Assembly: GCA_913057945.1 (NCBI GenBank) | Contig: CAJXOF010000005.1 | Location: forward strand, 124,001 to 188,000 | Direction: 5' to 3' | Source: an uncultured Hyphomonadaceae bacterium | Lineage (GTDB): Bacteria > Pseudomonadota > Alphaproteobacteria > Caulobacterales > Hyphomonadaceae | DNA length: 64,000 nucleotides | Shown: piece by piece, positions 46,944 to 56,854 of the stretch | Position numbering within the stretch: position 1 is the stretch's first letter | Layout: each line of letters begins with the position of its first letter | Notes under the pieces: model-generated | What the model was told of the DNA's origin: nothing | What the model saw: the letters and a program-made list of their open reading frames with translations, nothing else | Databases searched by the model: none | Made by a program: the position numbers and the translations under genes

Positions 46944-46984
46944 TGTCATACCGGAAAGCGCGCCGCGCTTATCCGGGACCCAAG
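46944..46984. repeat. REP-like palindrome, copy 1
   Basis: This 41-bp element starts TGTCATACCGGAAAGCGCG and ends CGCGCTTATCCGGGACCCA; the centre can fold into a GC-rich hairpin. It lies just after cfa and may also serve to end transcription or protect the mRNA 3' end. It has the same core as the two copies at 47895-48020. Confidence 0.75.
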
Positions 46985-47093
46985 GGGGGGAAACAGGTGT
47001 ACCTATCCTGCACTTACCCGAAATACCCTCAACAAAAACAAATCCCTCTCAAAATCCAATCCGCCAGCGGACACAGACACGCATCCTCAGCCC

Positions 47094-47780
47094 ATGTCCG
47101 ACATGCGCTACGACCCCTCATTGGAAATCCGCTCTGCCGTCTGGCTGATGCTGAACGTCATCAGCCTCGGCGTGATCCAGTTGCGCGCGCGGCTCGGGCT
47201 GACGCCGCACACACCGCTCCTGCCGCGCCACGCGATTTCCCGCCTGTCGCGCTTCCTCGCCCAGGCCGAACCGGCCCTGCGCCGCTGCCTCTATCTCTGC
47301 GCCGCCGAACTGGGCGCCCTGCCCGCTTTCCCCCGAGAGACCGCCGGTTCAGGCCCGACACGCCCGCAAGAAACCGCGCAAGACGTGGCCCGCTCCGGCC
47401 AGCCACTCTTCCGCCTGTTCGAGACGCGCACGCAGCGCCCGGATGTAGAGCCGCCCAGGCCCGTCTTCAGGACCGGCCCGCGCATCCGCTTCCTCGACGC
47501 GGATGACGCCCCAGACATCCATGAATATGACAAATACCCAAGCGACATCCTGCCCGCCAGACGCCTCGTCCGTCGGCTGATGGCCCTGGACCATGCGATG
47601 GATCACCGCGACCTCTATATCGAAAAGATCCGCCGCAGCCTTGGCGAAGCCAGACAACTGATCGCGAAAGCCGGCAAGCGCCTCTTCCATCACGGGCCGC
47701 TGACACGCCTGCAATGCGAAACGGCCCGATTGCTCGAGGATGAAACGCACGCCGTCCAGCCGCACTTCAATTCGTCCTGA
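47094..47780 (+). CDS. Hypothetical protein
   Basis: This 228-residue protein has no recognised domain. The N-terminus has a hydrophobic patch (AVWLMLNVISLGVIQLRARL) that may sit in or on the membrane, followed by Arg-rich helical sequence (DILPARRLVRRLMALDHAMDH). There is no clear ribosome binding site; the ATG at 47103 is an alternative. It lies between cfa and pyrG with REP-like palindromes on both sides. Codon use looks normal for the region, so it is probably real. Confidence 0.55.
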   Translation: MSDMRYDPSLEIRSAVWLMLNVISLGVIQLRARLGLTPHTPLLPRHAISRLSRFLAQAEPALRRCLYLCAAELGALPAFPRETAGSGPTRPQETAQDVARSGQPLFRLFETRTQRPDVEPPRPVFRTGPRIRFLDADDAPDIHEYDKYPSDILPARRLVRRLMALDHAMDHRDLYIEKIRRSLGEARQLIAKAGKRLFHHGPLTRLQCETARLLEDETHAVQPHFNSS

Positions 47781-47894
47781 AACGGATTGTTTTTGGAAAC
47801 TCGCACCCGGCCGGACCCTCCGCGCCGGATAGAGGCGCTGGTTGCCCCCTCGGCGTCACACCCGATGAGCGTAGCTCCGCAAGCACCCCATACT

Positions 47895-47934
47895 TGTCAT
47901 CCCGGAATTTGCGCAGCAAATATCCGGGACCCAG
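47895..47934 (+). repeat. REP-like palindrome, copy 2
   Basis: This 40-bp element starts TGTCATCCCGGAATTTGCGC and ends ATATCCGGGACCCAG. The outer arms match copy 1, while the centre has changed to AATTTGCG-CAG-CAAAT, keeping the pairing, a sign that the fold is under selection. It pairs with copy 3 in the opposite direction. Confidence 0.8.
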
Positions 47935-47980
47935 GGACCGTTTGTCTTCCTGTTTTTCGAGAGAGCAGCAGATGCGGCGG

Positions 47981-48020
47981 CTGGGTCCCGGATAAGCGCT
48001 TCGCGCTTTCCGGGATGACA
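47981..48020 (-). repeat. REP-like palindrome, copy 3 (inverted)
   Basis: CTGGGTCCCGGATAAGCGCT followed by TCGCGCTTTCCGGGATGACA is the reverse complement of the element family. With copy 2 it makes an inverted pair over 47895-48020 that can fold into one long stem with a 46-bp inner loop. It lies between the hypothetical gene and the pyrG stop (48037), where it separates convergent transcripts. Confidence 0.8.
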
Positions 48021-48036
48021 AGATCGGTTCAGATTC

Positions 48037-49737
<1,701 letters not shown>

Positions 49738-50208
49738 TTACTGGGGATTACCTGTTTCCGGCTCGGTCTCGGGCACGGTTTCAGCTGGTGGCAGGTCCGC
49801 CGTGGGATCGATCAATTCGCCCGGCTCGGTCGTTTCCGGCGCCGGGGTCGCAGGCGTGGACAGGCCTTCCTGGCCTTCCAGCAGCGGCGCCGTCGGATCC
49901 AGCAGGTCGACCGGGCCGGTCGCGCCATCATCATCAGCGCCCAGCGCGCGTTCGACTTCGGTGCGCGTGTCATTGTTGCGATTGGCCAGCGTGGTCAGGC
50001 CGAGACTGGTCAGGAAGAAGATGCCGCCAAACATGATGGTGGAGCGTACCAGGGCGCCGGCTGCGCCGCGTCCCGACAGCAGCGATCCTGCGCCGCCACC
50101 GCCGCCACCACCGATGCCGAGGCCGCCGCCTTCGGATTTCTGGATGAGGACCAGTCCCGTCATGACGAGACAGGCGATGATGTGGACTACAAGAATGACG
50201 TTCTGCAT
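49738..50208 (-). CDS. secG: Preprotein translocase subunit SecG
   Basis: This 156-residue membrane protein has two helices (ILVVHIIACLVMTGLVLIQ and IMFGGIFFLTSLGLTTL) separated by a glycine run and GSLLSGRGAAGALVRST. SecG stimulates SecYEG translocation. A long acidic Pro/Thr/Glu tail (about residues 80-156) goes beyond the E. coli length of 110, as in other alphaproteobacteria. The start at 50208 was set by the conserved MQNVILVVH. Confidence 0.95.
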   Translation of the reverse strand: MQNVILVVHIIACLVMTGLVLIQKSEGGGLGIGGGGGGGAGSLLSGRGAAGALVRSTIMFGGIFFLTSLGLTTLANRNNDTRTEVERALGADDDGATGPVDLLDPTAPLLEGQEGLSTPATPAPETTEPGELIDPTADLPPAETVPETEPETGNPQ

Positions 50209-50290
50209 GGCTGGTGCGTTTCCAGTAAAATCAAGCGGCCCGCATATCGCCATTGCGCACGGGAGCCAAGCCTTGGGGTTCAGTCTTTGG

Positions 50291-51040
50291 TTACTTTGCT
50301 TGGCCGTAAATGGCGAGGAAATCCGCCGCCTTCAAGCTCGCGCCGCCAATTAGGCCGCCATTGACGTCCGTGACCTCAAGGATTTCGGCCGCATTTCCGG
50401 GCTTCATGCTGCCGCCATAGAGCAATGGGATGAGGGCCGCGCCGTCCGCGCCGAATCGCTCCGCAAGGCGGCTGCGGATGGCGGTATGGACCTCGTCGAT
50501 CTGGTCAGGGCTGGCCACTTCGCCCGTTCCGATGGCCCAGATTGGCTCATAGGCAATGACAATTTCCTCGGCCTTGGCCCCTTCAGGGATCGAACCGGCA
50601 ATCTGGTGCGACACAAAATCAAGTGTCTCCCCGGCCTTGCGCTGACCCAGGCTCTCGCCAATGCAGATGATCGGCGTCAGGCCCGCGCGCAGAGCGGCTG
50701 CGGCCTGACCGGCGACGATTTCATTGGTCTCGCCATGATCGGTCCGGCGCTCGGAATGGCCGACAATCACATGGCTCGCACCGGCATCCGCCAGCATTTC
50801 CGCAGAGATATCGCCCGTATGCGCGCCGCTTTCGGCGTCATGACAGGTCTCGCCACCGACCTTCAGCGCAGAGCCATGCGCAGCCTCTGCAGCCAGGGAC
50901 ACCAGGGTCGCCGGCACACATAGCAGGGCCTCGACCCCGGCCTTGCCCCGCCCCACGCCTGCTGCGGCATCGCGGATTTCCCCCAGGCTGGCCTTGAGGC
51001 CATTCATCTTCCAATTCCCGGCGATAAGTGTTCTGGTCAT
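50291..51040 (-). CDS. tpiA: Triosephosphate isomerase
   Basis: This 249-residue TIM barrel interconverts dihydroxyacetone phosphate and glyceraldehyde-3-phosphate. It has AGNWKMNG (Lys), VIVGHSERR (catalytic His) and AYEPIWAIGTG (catalytic Glu). AGGGA precedes the ATG at 51040. It starts the tpiA-secG-pyrG set and is divergent from the ppiD-like gene over an 85-bp gap. Confidence 0.98.
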   Translation of the reverse strand: MTRTLIAGNWKMNGLKASLGEIRDAAAGVGRGKAGVEALLCVPATLVSLAAEAAHGSALKVGGETCHDAESGAHTGDISAEMLADAGASHVIVGHSERRTDHGETNEIVAGQAAAALRAGLTPIICIGESLGQRKAGETLDFVSHQIAGSIPEGAKAEEIVIAYEPIWAIGTGEVASPDQIDEVHTAIRSRLAERFGADGAALIPLLYGGSMKPGNAAEILEVTDVNGGLIGGASLKAADFLAIYGQAK

Positions 51041-51125
51041 AAGCTATCCCTATCTTGAAAGACCTAACGGGGTCGCCTAGCAAGCACTGGACCACCGCTC
51101 AACCTGCCAGAAAGACGCTGCCGAT

Positions 51126-53039
51126 ATGCTAGCCTTGATGAAAAGCCTGATGAATTCCTTCGTCGGGAAGATTATTGTCATGATCATCATCGCGGGGATG
51201 GCATTCTGGGGTGTGGACCAGATGTTCGCCCAGATTCGCGGCGGATTGGGTTCCAACATGGCCGCCGCCGGCAGCCGCAGCTTTGATCCTTCCACCTTCG
51301 ACCGCCGCGTCGAAAGCGTGATCCGGAACATCAATGCCGATGCCGAGGAGCCCGTCACCAAGCCGCAATTGCTCGAACAGGGCGTGATCGACCAGGTGTT
51401 CCAGCTCGAAGCCGCCAAGCTCACCCTGCTCGGCTATGCCGACTCGATCGGCGTGCGCCCCTCCACGGACGCCGTGGTCGAGGAGCTGAAGAACATCGAC
51501 GCCTTCAAGAACCCGCTGACCGGCGCGCTGGACCTCGATACCTATCGGGATGTCCTCTACCGCAGCCGTATCAGCCAGGCCGATTACGAGCAGCAACTGG
51601 CCGATGATCTGACCATGAAAGCCCTGCGCGACGGCGCGACCGCCGCCATCTATCCGCCGAAGACACTCTCCTCGCTGCAGGCGCGCTATATCGGCGAGGC
51701 CCGCAATGTCGGCTGGTTCATCCTCGACACCAGCACGCTGCCGGAACCGGACGCCCCGACCGAGGAAGAAATCCGCGCCTATTACGACGACAATCTCGAC
51801 GCCCTCAAACAGCCCGAGCGCCGCATGATCGACGTGCTGCGCATGTCGGCCGATGATTTCCTGTCCCAGGTCACCGTGACCGAACAGGAAGTCGCGACCG
51901 TCTATGAGGCCAGCAAGTCCGACCGCTATTCCGAGCCGGACACCCGCACCTATATCGAGTTGCTGTTCCCGACCCGCGAAGCCGCGCGCACCGCCTTTGG
52001 CCTGCTGGCGGCAGGGGCAGACCCGGCCAGCCTTGAAGGCGTGACTTCCCGCGAGACCAAGACCGGTCGCCGCCAGAGCGTCACCGACCCGACCCTGGCC
52101 GAAGCGATGTTCGGCGCCGGCAAGCAGAGCGGCGCCCTGTTCGGCCCCAGCGAGCGCGGTGACCAATGGCTGGTCGCCCGGCTCGTCTCCGTCCAGCCCG
52201 GCGCGGTCTTCCCGCTCGAGCAGGTCGAGAACGAGATCCGTGACCAGCTCGCCCGCGAGCGTGCGGGTGTCCTGCTGTTCGACAAGATGGAAGCCCTCGA
52301 CCGCGCCATTGGTGCCGGCTATCCGCTCAGCCAGATCGCCGAGGAAGTCGGCGTGCCGCTGATGACTTATGCCCCGGTCGACCAGTCTGGCCGTACCCGT
52401 GAGGGCACACCGCTCGCCGGCCTGGTCAATGCGGGCGAAGCCTTCCAGCAGGCATTCGAGATTCCTGTGGGCGAAACCAGCAACCGCGCCGACATAGGCG
52501 AGGCCACCTACCTGACCTCGCCGCGCCGGATCATCGAGAGCTACACGCCGGAATTCGAGGAGTTGCGCGACGATGTCCGCACCGGTCTCGTGCGCCAGCG
52601 CGAAGCCAGCGGCGTTCAGGCTGCCCTTGATGACCTGACGGATCGCATCGAATCCGGCGAGCGCACGCTGGAGGCCGAAGCCCGCGCCGCCGGTGAAGTC
52701 GTGGAAACGCCGCTTGGAGCGATCACCCGCCGCACGGCCGCAGACTCCGGCCTGCCGAACGCGGCCATCACCTCGGTCTTCAGTGGCAAGGAAGGCGACG
52801 TCTTCACCTTCCCGAGCCGCGACGGGAACGCTGTCATGGTGATGCAGATCACGTCCATCACGCCGCCAGATGGGGCCGACATGGCCGAACTGTCCCCGCT
52901 GGCCAATTCCAGCCTCATCAGCTCGCTTCAGGATGATCTCAACCAGGCGATGGAAACAGAGGTCGCCAGCGCCACGAAGCTGCGCACCAATCAGGGCGCG
53001 CTGAGAGCTTACAAGGCCACCATCACGTCAGACCAATGA
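51126..53039 (+). CDS. PpiD/SurA-like membrane-anchored peptidylprolyl isomerase/chaperone
   Basis: This 637-residue protein has one N-terminal transmembrane anchor (FVGKIIVMIIIAGMAFWGV), a SurA-like chaperone region and a diverged parvulin-like middle (residues about 270-370). It should sit in the inner membrane facing the periplasm and help fold proteins leaving SecYEG, which fits secG nearby. Its stop overlaps the trpE ATG by 4 bp. The start may be four codons later (MKSLMNSFV). Parvulin active-site residues are not clearly kept. Confidence 0.9.
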   Translation: MLALMKSLMNSFVGKIIVMIIIAGMAFWGVDQMFAQIRGGLGSNMAAAGSRSFDPSTFDRRVESVIRNINADAEEPVTKPQLLEQGVIDQVFQLEAAKLTLLGYADSIGVRPSTDAVVEELKNIDAFKNPLTGALDLDTYRDVLYRSRISQADYEQQLADDLTMKALRDGATAAIYPPKTLSSLQARYIGEARNVGWFILDTSTLPEPDAPTEEEIRAYYDDNLDALKQPERRMIDVLRMSADDFLSQVTVTEQEVATVYEASKSDRYSEPDTRTYIELLFPTREAARTAFGLLAAGADPASLEGVTSRETKTGRRQSVTDPTLAEAMFGAGKQSGALFGPSERGDQWLVARLVSVQPGAVFPLEQVENEIRDQLARERAGVLLFDKMEALDRAIGAGYPLSQIAEEVGVPLMTYAPVDQSGRTREGTPLAGLVNAGEAFQQAFEIPVGETSNRADIGEATYLTSPRRIIESYTPEFEELRDDVRTGLVRQREASGVQAALDDLTDRIESGERTLEAEARAAGEVVETPLGAITRRTAADSGLPNAAITSVFSGKEGDVFTFPSRDGNAVMVMQITSITPPDGADMAELSPLANSSLISSLQDDLNQAMETEVASATKLRTNQGALRAYKATITSDQ

Positions 53040-54463
53040 GCAACGCGAAACTGATCGTCCGGCGGCGCATCGGGGACATCGAGACCCCGGTTGCCGCGAT
53101 GCTGAAGCTCGGCGCGGAAACGCCCGGCAGCTTCCTCTTCGAGTCGATTGCCGGCGGCGAACGCCTCGGGCGCTATTCCTTCATCGGGCTGGAGCCGGAT
53201 CGCTGGTTCCGCATCCTTGATGGCAAGGCCGAGACCGCCAGCGATGCTGACTTCTCGGACGCAAAGGCGCTCGATGCCGAACCTGTCGCAGCCCTGAAAG
53301 CCTTTGCCCGCGATGCCCGCGCCAGCGCCGAGGAAGACCTGCCGCCGATGGCGTCGGGAGCGTTTGGGTATGTCGGCTACGACATGATCCAGTATGTCGA
53401 GCCGGTCGAGATCACCAAGCCGGACATGCTGAATGTGCCGGAAGCCCTGCTGGTCATCCCGCGCGTGGTCATCGTGTTCGATCATATCTATCAGGAAATC
53501 CTGCTGATCGGCCGCGTCGAGGCTGGCAACGAAACCGAGATCAACACCCTGCTGGATGAGGTCGAGGCGCGACTGGAGCGCCTGCCCCAGATGCCGCCCA
53601 AGGACCAGCCGTCCGCCCCGGTGGAGCTTCAGTCCAATACGTCCAAGGAGCGCTATTTCGAGATCGTCGAAGCCTGCAAGGACTATATCCGCGCCGGCGA
53701 CATCTTCCAGGTCGTGCCGAGCCAGCGTTTCTCCGCGCCCTTCCCGCGCCGGTCGATCAGCTATTACCGGGCCCTCCGCCGCCTGAACCCGTCCGCCTTC
53801 ATGTTCCACATGAATCTCGGCGCGGTCAGCCTGGTCGGCTCCAGCCCGGAAATCCTTGTCCGGGTCCGCGATGGCCGCGTCGCCATCCGCCCGATCGCCG
53901 GCACACGCCCACGCAGTGGCGACGATGAAGAGGATGCCCGCCGCGCCCAGAGCCTGCTGAATGATCCCAAGGAGATCGCCGAACACCTCATGCTGCTGGA
54001 TCTTGGCCGCAATGATGTGGGCCGCGTCGCCGCCTATGGCAGCGTGACGGTCACAGAGCAGTTCATCGTCGAGCGCTATTCCCATGTGATGCACATTGTC
54101 AGCCATGTCGAAGGCGACCTTCGCGAGGGCCTGGACAGCGTCGATGCGCTGTTCGCAGGCTTCCCGGCGGGCACCGTCTCCGGCGCGCCGAAGATCCGGG
54201 CCATGCAGATCATCAATGAGATGGAGAGCCACCGCCGCGGCATCTATGGCGGCGCAGTCGGCTATTTCGGCTGGAATGGCGATCTCGACACCTGTATCGC
54301 GCTGCGCACCGCCGTGCTGAAGGATGGCCAGCTGCACATCCAGGCGGGCGGCGGGGTCGTGCTCGATTCCGTGCCACAATACGAATTTGATGAAACCGTC
54401 CACAAGGCAGGGGCGCTTCGCCGCGCTGCCGAACTGGCCGCCGCCTATGAGCCTGACCAATGA
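53036..54463 (+). CDS. trpE: Anthranilate synthase component I
   Basis: This 475-residue enzyme makes anthranilate from chorismate with ammonia from TrpG. The N-terminal tryptophan-feedback region has PGSFLFESIAGGERLGRYSF; the chorismate-binding C-terminal half has QVVPSQRFSAPFPR, PIAGTRPR, DLGRNDVGRV and the AGTVSGAPK segment. It overlaps both neighbours by 4 bp. The feedback motif LLES is present as FLFES, so tryptophan inhibition is likely. Confidence 0.97.
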   Translation: MSNAKLIVRRRIGDIETPVAAMLKLGAETPGSFLFESIAGGERLGRYSFIGLEPDRWFRILDGKAETASDADFSDAKALDAEPVAALKAFARDARASAEEDLPPMASGAFGYVGYDMIQYVEPVEITKPDMLNVPEALLVIPRVVIVFDHIYQEILLIGRVEAGNETEINTLLDEVEARLERLPQMPPKDQPSAPVELQSNTSKERYFEIVEACKDYIRAGDIFQVVPSQRFSAPFPRRSISYYRALRRLNPSAFMFHMNLGAVSLVGSSPEILVRVRDGRVAIRPIAGTRPRSGDDEEDARRAQSLLNDPKEIAEHLMLLDLGRNDVGRVAAYGSVTVTEQFIVERYSHVMHIVSHVEGDLREGLDSVDALFAGFPAGTVSGAPKIRAMQIINEMESHRRGIYGGAVGYFGWNGDLDTCIALRTAVLKDGQLHIQAGGGVVLDSVPQYEFDETVHKAGALRRAAELAAAYEPDQ

Positions 54464-55044
54464 GCGCGTCCAAGAAGCAGATCCTCGTCATCGACAATTA
54501 TGACAGCTTCACCTGGAATCTCGTCCATTACCTGGAAGAGCTGGGCGCCGAGACGCGCGTGGTTCGCAATGACGAAATGACGGTCGAGGAAGCCCTCGCC
54601 AGCGGCGCGGATGGCGTACTGCTCTCCCCCGGCCCCTGCTCTCCGAACGAGGCAGGGATCTGCGTGGGGCTGATCCAGAAGGCACCGGAAGGCTTGCCGA
54701 TCCTCGGCGTCTGTCTCGGCCATCAAGCCATCGGACAGGCCTTTGGCGGCGAGGTCATCACCGCCAAGGAAATCCGTCATGGCAAATTGTCAGAGATTCG
54801 CCAGACAGGCGGCGATCTGTTCGCCGGCCTGCCGGAAACCTATCAGGTCGTGCGCTATCATTCCCTCGCCGTGAGGCCGGAAGACCTGCCGGAAATACTG
54901 GTTGCCGATGCCTTCACCGAGGATGGCGAAGTCATGGCCCTGCATCACAAGACGCGCCCGATCTATGGCGTGCAATTCCACCCGGAAAGCATCCTGACCG
55001 AGCACGGCCACGCCCTGCTCAAGAATTGGCTCGACAAGCTCTAG
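54460..55044 (+). CDS. trpG: Anthranilate synthase component II (glutamine amidotransferase)
   Basis: This 194-residue class I amidotransferase gives ammonia to TrpE. It has IDNYDSFTWNLVHYL at the N-terminus, SPGPCSPNEAG, the Cys nucleophile in GVCLGHQAIGQAFGG and the His/Glu pair in QFHPESILT. The ATG overlaps trpE by 4 bp. Its 3' end overlaps a convergent flavin-type gene by 4 bp. In some bacteria a TrpG also serves folate synthesis as PabA; no separate pabA is seen here. Confidence 0.97.
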   Translation: MSASKKQILVIDNYDSFTWNLVHYLEELGAETRVVRNDEMTVEEALASGADGVLLSPGPCSPNEAGICVGLIQKAPEGLPILGVCLGHQAIGQAFGGEVITAKEIRHGKLSEIRQTGGDLFAGLPETYQVVRYHSLAVRPEDLPEILVADAFTEDGEVMALHHKTRPIYGVQFHPESILTEHGHALLKNWLDKL

Positions 55045-55517
55045 AAGCTGATTTCGAAATGTTCGCCAATGTCCGGTTTCTCATCCGTGAGATTGGCCTT
55101 GGCAATTTCATAGAAGAATTTCGGGCCGCCCTTTGACGTCCAGACTTCGCCCGTGTCGAGCGACAGCTTAAGGAGCAGGACGTCCGGATCCTGCTTGCCA
55201 TCCTCATACCAGCTTGCCGCGATGAAGCTCCAGTATTCGTCCAGCTTTTCCTTGTTCATCTCCGCCGTCAGGCGGCCGGACAGGCTGGCATACAGGCCTT
55301 TGTTGTCGTTACACAGAACAAAATGCGCGTTCGCGCCCTTGGCGTGCTCGGCCATATAGGTGCCCTTGGCCGTGATGAACCAGAGATCCCGCTTGTTCTC
55401 ATCCACATAATGGGACATCGGCACGGCGCGGCCATCGATCACAAGCATTCCGGTCCGCGTATCTTCAATACGGTCCCAGAAGGTTTCGGTGAGATCCTTG
55501 TCGGCGAGTTGGGTCAT
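55041..55517 (-). CDS. Pyridoxamine 5'-phosphate oxidase-like (general stress) protein
   Basis: This 158-residue split-barrel protein has TRTGMLVIDGRAVPMSHYVD, abbreviated to GMLVIDGRAVPMSHYVD, DLWFITAKGT and the C-terminal LSLDTGEVWTSKGG. The family binds FMN or F420 and includes stress proteins (COG3871-type). The GGGG-rich leader upstream is weak as a ribosome binding site. It and the next gene interrupt the trp operon on the opposite strand. The function in the cell is unknown. Confidence 0.85.
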   Translation of the reverse strand: MTQLADKDLTETFWDRIEDTRTGMLVIDGRAVPMSHYVDENKRDLWFITAKGTYMAEHAKGANAHFVLCNDNKGLYASLSGRLTAEMNKEKLDEYWSFIAASWYEDGKQDPDVLLLKLSLDTGEVWTSKGGPKFFYEIAKANLTDEKPDIGEHFEISF

Positions 55518-55643
55518 TTAGGGGGGCTCCTGTTTGCTTTCCTGTTCAACGCCTGCGGGCGCGTCCGGTTCCTGACGGGCCTTGCGGCCGCCCCCGAAAA
55601 AGGGCCCCGAAAGGCCCTCTCCCGATTTGGAAGATGAAGGCGT

Positions 55644-56651
55644 CTATTCCGGCTTGCGGAAGCGCAAAGTCATCCGGTCAGACTCGCCGATCTCCGCCAT
55701 GGCCGCGCGCTCTGGCGTGCCTTCCTCGGTCGTGGCGAAGCTGGGCGGCAGGCGCCAGACAATGTCGCCTGGACCGGCATCATCGACCGGGTTGGCATTG
55801 AGCTCGCTCGACTCCTCGAACTCGAACCCGGCCGCCTCGAACGCGTCCACGACGAAGCTCGTCTTGAGATAGCCGGCATTGCCGTCGGCCCACGCGTCCG
55901 GCGTGTCTTCAGAGGCGCGGTGCTGGACAACGCCAACCACGCCGCCCGGCTTCAGGATGCGATAGGTCTCGGCGATCGCATCTGTGAAGGTGCCGAGTTC
56001 CGCCTCGGTGCGGTTGAGATTGTGCAGCGCCCGGATGAACAAGGCGGCGTCCGCCGTCCCGGCCGTCTCGTCTGGCAGGGTCGTCAGCTTGTAGTCGGAG
56101 ACCTTCGCGCCCCTCTCCCCGGCCCAGCCTTCTGCGGTTTCGGTCCAGCCTTCAAGCCCGGCCAGGATGCCTGCGACGCGCGCCTCATCCGCGCCCGGAA
56201 TGATGCGGATCCACATCTCGTCCGGATAGTGCGCCCCGATCAGCTTGCCTTCAGGGCCGAGATACGACAGCAGGATTTTCGAATACCAGCCCCCGCCCGG
56301 CAGCGCCTCGACCACGGTCATGCCCGGCTCGATGCCGAAAAATTGCAGGGTCGCCCCCGGATTGCGCGCATCATAGCGCGCCTGAACATCCTCAGGCTGG
56401 GACGCGAGCGCGGCGGCCAACGCGACCGAGTCCGACACATCCATGGCTTCGTCGGCGGTCTCCGCCATTTCCGCCATCTCGGCGTCCGACGACAGGTCGA
56501 CTTCCATCGACTCCTCGGCGTCCATCACCTCTTCCACCTCAATCGTCTCTTCAGCGGTGAGGCTGTCCGACGCATCCTCGGCGGGGGCCGTCTGGCAGGC
56601 AGCCAGCAAGGCAAGCCCGGCGACGCCTGCGAGCAATAGATTGGATTTCAT
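55644..56651 (-). CDS. Envelope lipoprotein with class I methyltransferase fold
   Basis: This 335-residue protein has a lipobox LLAAC (Cys 19) after a short signal peptide, so it should be exported and lipid-anchored. Residues about 25-75 are a highly acidic Glu/Asp/Ser linker. The remainder is a SAM methyltransferase fold like COG4798, with VVEALPGGGWYSKILLSYLG in part (EALPGGGWYSKIL) at the SAM site and YRILKPGGVVGVVQHR. No free SAM is expected outside the cytoplasm, so the domain may have another role. GGAGGA precedes the ATG. Confidence 0.85.
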   Translation of the reverse strand: MKSNLLLAGVAGLALLAACQTAPAEDASDSLTAEETIEVEEVMDAEESMEVDLSSDAEMAEMAETADEAMDVSDSVALAAALASQPEDVQARYDARNPGATLQFFGIEPGMTVVEALPGGGWYSKILLSYLGPEGKLIGAHYPDEMWIRIIPGADEARVAGILAGLEGWTETAEGWAGERGAKVSDYKLTTLPDETAGTADAALFIRALHNLNRTEAELGTFTDAIAETYRILKPGGVVGVVQHRASEDTPDAWADGNAGYLKTSFVVDAFEAAGFEFEESSELNANPVDDAGPGDIVWRLPPSFATTEEGTPERAAMAEIGESDRMTLRFRKPE

Positions 56652-56854
56652 GGTTTCCTCCTCGGGTAAGTCTGTTTTCTCTTGGAATGTCCCGTGCCCG
56701 GCGAGCCTAGCGCAAACCCCCTGCGAACGCGATCACGTCTGCGTGTAGCCTGTCGGAAGCTTTCATGGCGGATGTCGGCCTGCGGCGTCGCCAGACTTGA
56801 TCTCAAGCCCCCCGACCCCCTATGCAGGCGCGAACCAGATGCGGATGATCCAGC

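Noticed and set aside
47895..48020. Inverted pair as the ends of a transposable element
   Set aside because: Only 46 bp lie between the copies, with no coding capacity; each copy is itself a palindrome, which fits REP elements.
53009..54460. 483-codon minus-strand frame opposite trpE
   Set aside because: Antisense of a coupled, motif-complete trpE gene.
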